Assembly (NCBI GenBank): GCA_011525755.1
Contig: WYBS01000167.1
Coordinates: 1 to 47,206 of the forward strand
DNA length: 47,206 nucleotides
Reading direction: 5' to 3'
Source: Planctomycetaceae bacterium
GTDB lineage: Bacteria > Planctomycetota > PLA2
In this document: in pieces, positions 44,916 through 47,206 of the stretch
How positions within the stretch are numbered: position 1 is the first letter of the stretch
Layout: the number at the start of each line of letters is the position of its first letter
Position numbers and translations under genes: made by a program
The notes under the pieces: generated by a model
Seen by the model: the letters and a program-made list of their open reading frames with translations, nothing else
Databases searched by the model: none
Told to the model about the DNA's origin: nothing

Positions 44916-44927
44916 GCGCGCCGGGGC

Positions 44928-44933
44928 TACAAT
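44928..44933 (+). promoter_or_regulatory. Putative -10 box (TACAAT)
   Basis: TACAAT lies 23 nt before the ATG at 44957. A leader of about 17 nt would include the GGAGG at 44948-44952. Confidence 0.4.
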
Positions 44934-44956
44934 CGCGCCTTCGGCCCGGAGGCGCC

Positions 44957-46498
44957 ATGAGAACCGTCCCCATCCTGCTCGCGCTCGCCACGTTCGCCGT
45001 CGCGGACGACACGGAGCTGCTCGTCGGGAAGATCCTCGCGGCGACGGAGCCCTCGGAGCGCGCGAGGCTCGTCGAGGCGCTCGTCGCCGGAAAGCCGGAC
45101 CCGCGCGAGGTCGCGAGGCTGTTCGCGCTCGGACGCGCGTACGCGGCGGACGTCCCGACCGGCTGGCTCGAGCGGACGGTCACGGGGAGCGACGGGAAGG
45201 AGCGCGACTGCCTCCTCTTCGTCCCGGAAGGCTACACGCCGGAGAAGCGGTACCCGTTCCTCGCGGACATGCACGGCGGCGTGTCGCGCACGCCCCCGCT
45301 CGACCACGCCGGGCTCGAGCAGATGAAGTTCTTCTGGGCGGAGCACGCCGCGGAGAAGGACTTCATCCTCGCGATCCCCGCGGGCGAGAAGGGAGCCGAG
45401 TGGTGGACCGGGGTCGGCTCGGGCAACGTCCTCTCCGTCCTCGCGGAGACGCGCCGCCTCTACAACGTGGACGAGAACCGCGTCTTCGCGACTGGTTTCT
45501 CCGACGGCGGCTCCGGCAGCTTCTACCTCGCGCTCGCGGCGCCGACGCCCTTCGCGGGCGTCATCCCGCTCAACGGCCACGTCGCGGTCGCGCAGGCGGG
45601 CGGGCTCGAGGTCCACCTGCGCGGGTTCGCGAACGTCCCGGTCTACGCCGTCAGCACGACGGACGACCAGCTCTACCCGTCGGCGGGCATGAAGCCGATC
45701 ATCGACGCGATGCGGGAGCTCGGCGCGGCCGTGACGTGGCGCGAGATCCCGGACTTCGGCCACGACCCGAGCTACCTTCCCGGGGAACGCCCCGCCATCG
45801 CGGCGTGGATGGCGGAGCAGCGCCGCGACCCGCACCCGAAGGCGGTCGTCTGGGAGGGCGCGGGGGGAGGCCGCGTCCGCTGGCTCCGGGTCACCGCGGT
45901 CGGCGGGCGGAAGGGCGCGGAGTTCCCCGACGTGAACCCGAAGCTGCCGCCGGGGCGCATCCGCATCGGCGTCGTGATCGACCAGGCGTTCGAGGGCCCG
46001 GGCGTGATGGTCACCGAGGTGCAGGAGGGGATGCCCGCCGCGGCGCTCGGGATCGAGGAGGGCGACATCCTCGTCGGGTTCGACGGCAAGGAGATCGGCG
46101 ACATCACCGACCTCCAGGGCATGCTCCGCGGGAAGACGTTCGGCGACGCCTTCAAGCTGAGACTGCAGCGCGGCGCGGAGACGATCGAGAAGGAGGGCAG
46201 GTTCCCCGACGCGCGGCCGGAGGATGCGTTCCGCCGCGGCAAGCCCTTCGGCACGATCCGCGCGGAGGCGAAGGATAACGTCGTCGACGTGCGCGCGGAC
46301 GGCATCGCCGCGTTCGAGCTCTACCTCGGGGAGCCGCTCTTCGACCTCTCGAAGCCCGTCGTCGTCAAGGTGAACGGCGAGGTCGTGCACTCGGGCGTCG
46401 TCCCGATGGACCTGAAGTTCCTCGCGGAGCAGGCCGCGACGGACGACGACCGCACGATGATCTACCTGGCGCGGCTTCCGATCACGGTCAAGTCGTGA
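44957..46498 (+). CDS. Exported alpha/beta-hydrolase (esterase) fused to a PDZ domain
   Basis: The 513-residue protein has a signal peptide (RTVPILLALATFAVA, residues 1-16) and GGAGG 4 nt before the ATG. The hydrolase domain (~60-300) resembles feruloyl/PHB-depolymerase-type esterases: YPFLADMHGG (oxyanion region), the nucleophile Ser182 in ATGFSDGGSGSF, VSTTDDQLYPSAG with the acid, and His269 in DFGHDPSYLP. A PDZ domain follows (~330-410: VTEVQEGMPAAALGIEEGDI, LVGFDGKEIGDITDLQGML), and a beta-rich end ~415-513. PDZ fusion to an esterase is unusual and suggests recruitment to exported protein partners. The HtrA-like gene 78 nt downstream may belong to the same unit. Confidence 0.85.
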   Translation: MRTVPILLALATFAVADDTELLVGKILAATEPSERARLVEALVAGKPDPREVARLFALGRAYAADVPTGWLERTVTGSDGKERDCLLFVPEGYTPEKRYPFLADMHGGVSRTPPLDHAGLEQMKFFWAEHAAEKDFILAIPAGEKGAEWWTGVGSGNVLSVLAETRRLYNVDENRVFATGFSDGGSGSFYLALAAPTPFAGVIPLNGHVAVAQAGGLEVHLRGFANVPVYAVSTTDDQLYPSAGMKPIIDAMRELGAAVTWREIPDFGHDPSYLPGERPAIAAWMAEQRRDPHPKAVVWEGAGGGRVRWLRVTAVGGRKGAEFPDVNPKLPPGRIRIGVVIDQAFEGPGVMVTEVQEGMPAAALGIEEGDILVGFDGKEIGDITDLQGMLRGKTFGDAFKLRLQRGAETIEKEGRFPDARPEDAFRRGKPFGTIRAEAKDNVVDVRADGIAAFELYLGEPLFDLSKPVVVKVNGEVVHSGVVPMDLKFLAEQAATDDDRTMIYLARLPITVKS

Positions 46499-46540
46499 GG
46501 GGGCTCCGGGGGCCCGCCCCCCCGGCCCCCCCCGTTTCCA
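46499..46540 (+). repeat. G-tract repeat cluster with hairpin after the esterase-PDZ gene
   Basis: GGGGGCTCCGGGGG (46499-46512) begins right after the stop codon. An inverted C-rich copy follows, so CCGGGGG can pair with CCCCCGG. It could end transcription or insulate the downstream gene. Confidence 0.6.
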
Positions 46541-46575
46541 CCTTCACGGTGGTAGTCTTTCCGCCCGAGGAGCCG

Positions 46576-47206
46576 ATGAAACGACGCCTTTCCGCCGCCC
46601 TCTTCCTGCTTTCCTCCCTCGCGCTCGCGGGCGAACCGCAGGAGGAGGCGCTCCAGAAGGCCATCGCGCTCGCGCGCGACCAGGTCTACCCCTGCCTCGT
46701 GAACATCGGCGTCGTCTCGCGGGTCTTCCGGCAGGGGCGGGCGGTCCGGTTCCCGTCGGCGGGCAGCGGCGTCATCGTGAGCCCCGCGGGCCACGTGGTC
46801 ACGAACTTCCACGTCGCCGAGGAGGCCTCGCGCATCACCTGCGTCATGCCCGACGGCGAGCGGATCGACGCCGACGTCGTCTGCCTCGACCCGCCGGCGG
46901 ACCTCGCGGTGCTGAAGCTTCGGCTCGACACGCGCGCCGACACCACGAAGCCGCTGCCGTTCGCCGCCATCGGCGACTCGGACACGCTGAAGGTCGGCGA
47001 CTACGTGATGGCGATGGGCAACCCGCTCTCGCTCTCGAGCAGCGTGACCTTGGGCATCGTGTCGAACACGAGCCGCGTATTCACGTCGTTCACCGGCACC
47101 GACATCGAGCAGCTCGAGATCGGGAGCGGCCAGCTCACGGGCCTCTTCAACGTGTGGATCCAGCACGACGCGCTCATCCAGCCCGGCAACAGCGGCGGCC
47201 CGCTCG
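46576..47206 (+). CDS. HtrA/DegP-like trypsin-type serine protease (partial, runs off the window)
   Basis: The frame is open from ATG 46576 (GAGGAG just upstream) to the end, giving 210 residues. A signal peptide (LSAALFLLSSLALA, residues 1-18) is followed by a chymotrypsin-fold protease with the triad His79 (VVTNFHVAEE), Asp109 (PPADLAVLKL) and Ser206 (IQPGNSGGPL). The last is just before the window edge. GDYVMAMGNPLSLSSSVTLG and IVSNTSR are typical of the HtrA family, so PDZ domains are expected beyond the end. A periplasmic quality-control or regulatory protease is likely. A TAGTCT box lies 17 nt before the start codon. Confidence 0.9.
   Translation, partial: MKRRLSAALFLLSSLALAGEPQEEALQKAIALARDQVYPCLVNIGVVSRVFRQGRAVRFPSAGSGVIVSPAGHVVTNFHVAEEASRITCVMPDGERIDADVVCLDPPADLAVLKLRLDTRADTTKPLPFAAIGDSDTLKVGDYVMAMGNPLSLSSSVTLGIVSNTSRVFTSFTGTDIEQLEIGSGQLTGLFNVWIQHDALIQPGNSGGPL

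Overview
This is a very GC-rich chromosomal window (about 70 percent by eye) with roughly 40 genes and no rRNA, tRNA, CRISPR array, insertion sequence or prophage that I can see. Several traits suggest a Planctomycetota-like or similarly complex soil or aquatic bacterium: many exported proteins with HEAT, TPR or PDZ modules, two PEGK-type Ser/Thr kinases with TPR or PD40 sensor regions, an ECF sigma factor fused to a membrane domain, glycine-rich cell-surface lipoproteins and paralogous families. No marker gene fixes the phylum, so this is an inference.

Layout. 1-4.2 kb: the end of one glycine-rich surface protein, a membrane protein, a small XRE regulator and a complete glycine-rich lipoprotein homologous to the first. 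4.3-9.6 kb: a DUF1801/OmdA protein, two paralogous small winged-helix-like proteins on either side of an exported protein, another exported protein, and tandem paralogous membrane proteins. 9.8-15.8 kb (minus): a DUF4129-DUF4350-MoxR-DUF58-SpoIIM-RDD operon whose genes overlap or abut. 15.9-19 kb (minus): CstA, a DUF3313 lipoprotein and a HEAT protein. 19.2-21.6 kb: a thioredoxin-fold protein and a DUF11-repeat lipoprotein. 21.6-27.8 kb: kinase with TPRs, DUF1579 protein, CPBP-like membrane protein, kinase with PD40 propeller. 28-30.4 kb: arsR-arsM and a TerC protein. 30.4-36 kb (minus): a TPR protein with a gingipain/caspase-like domain, an ECF sigma factor fused to a membrane-anchored extracytoplasmic domain, and a HEAT-VWA protein. 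36.1-42.4 kb: a polyphosphate locus, with ppk and ppx on the minus strand facing sixA and a CYTH-CHAD gene. 42.4-47.2 kb: an ArsB/NhaD-like transporter, a small membrane protein, a GNAT acetyltransferase, an esterase-PDZ protein and the start of an HtrA-like protease.

Three genome-wide patterns stand out. (1) At least 14 genes lack a Shine-Dalgarno sequence but have a TAnnnT -10-like hexamer ending 6-9 nt before the start codon, the geometry of leaderless mRNAs. (2) Five copies of a ~67-bp element, beginning with a TGCGGCA-N4-TGCCGCA hairpin and ending in a GACTTGCG-like block, sit in intergenic gaps. (3) A G-tract repeat (cores such as GGGGGCTCCGGGGG or GGAAGC-G7-CC-G6) lies between genes and also inside reading frames, where it encodes Gly-rich inserts.

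The most interesting candidate system is the 30.4-36 kb block. There a membrane-tethered sigma factor, which should need release from the membrane, sits directly upstream of an exported protein with a clan-CD cysteine peptidase His-Cys pair.
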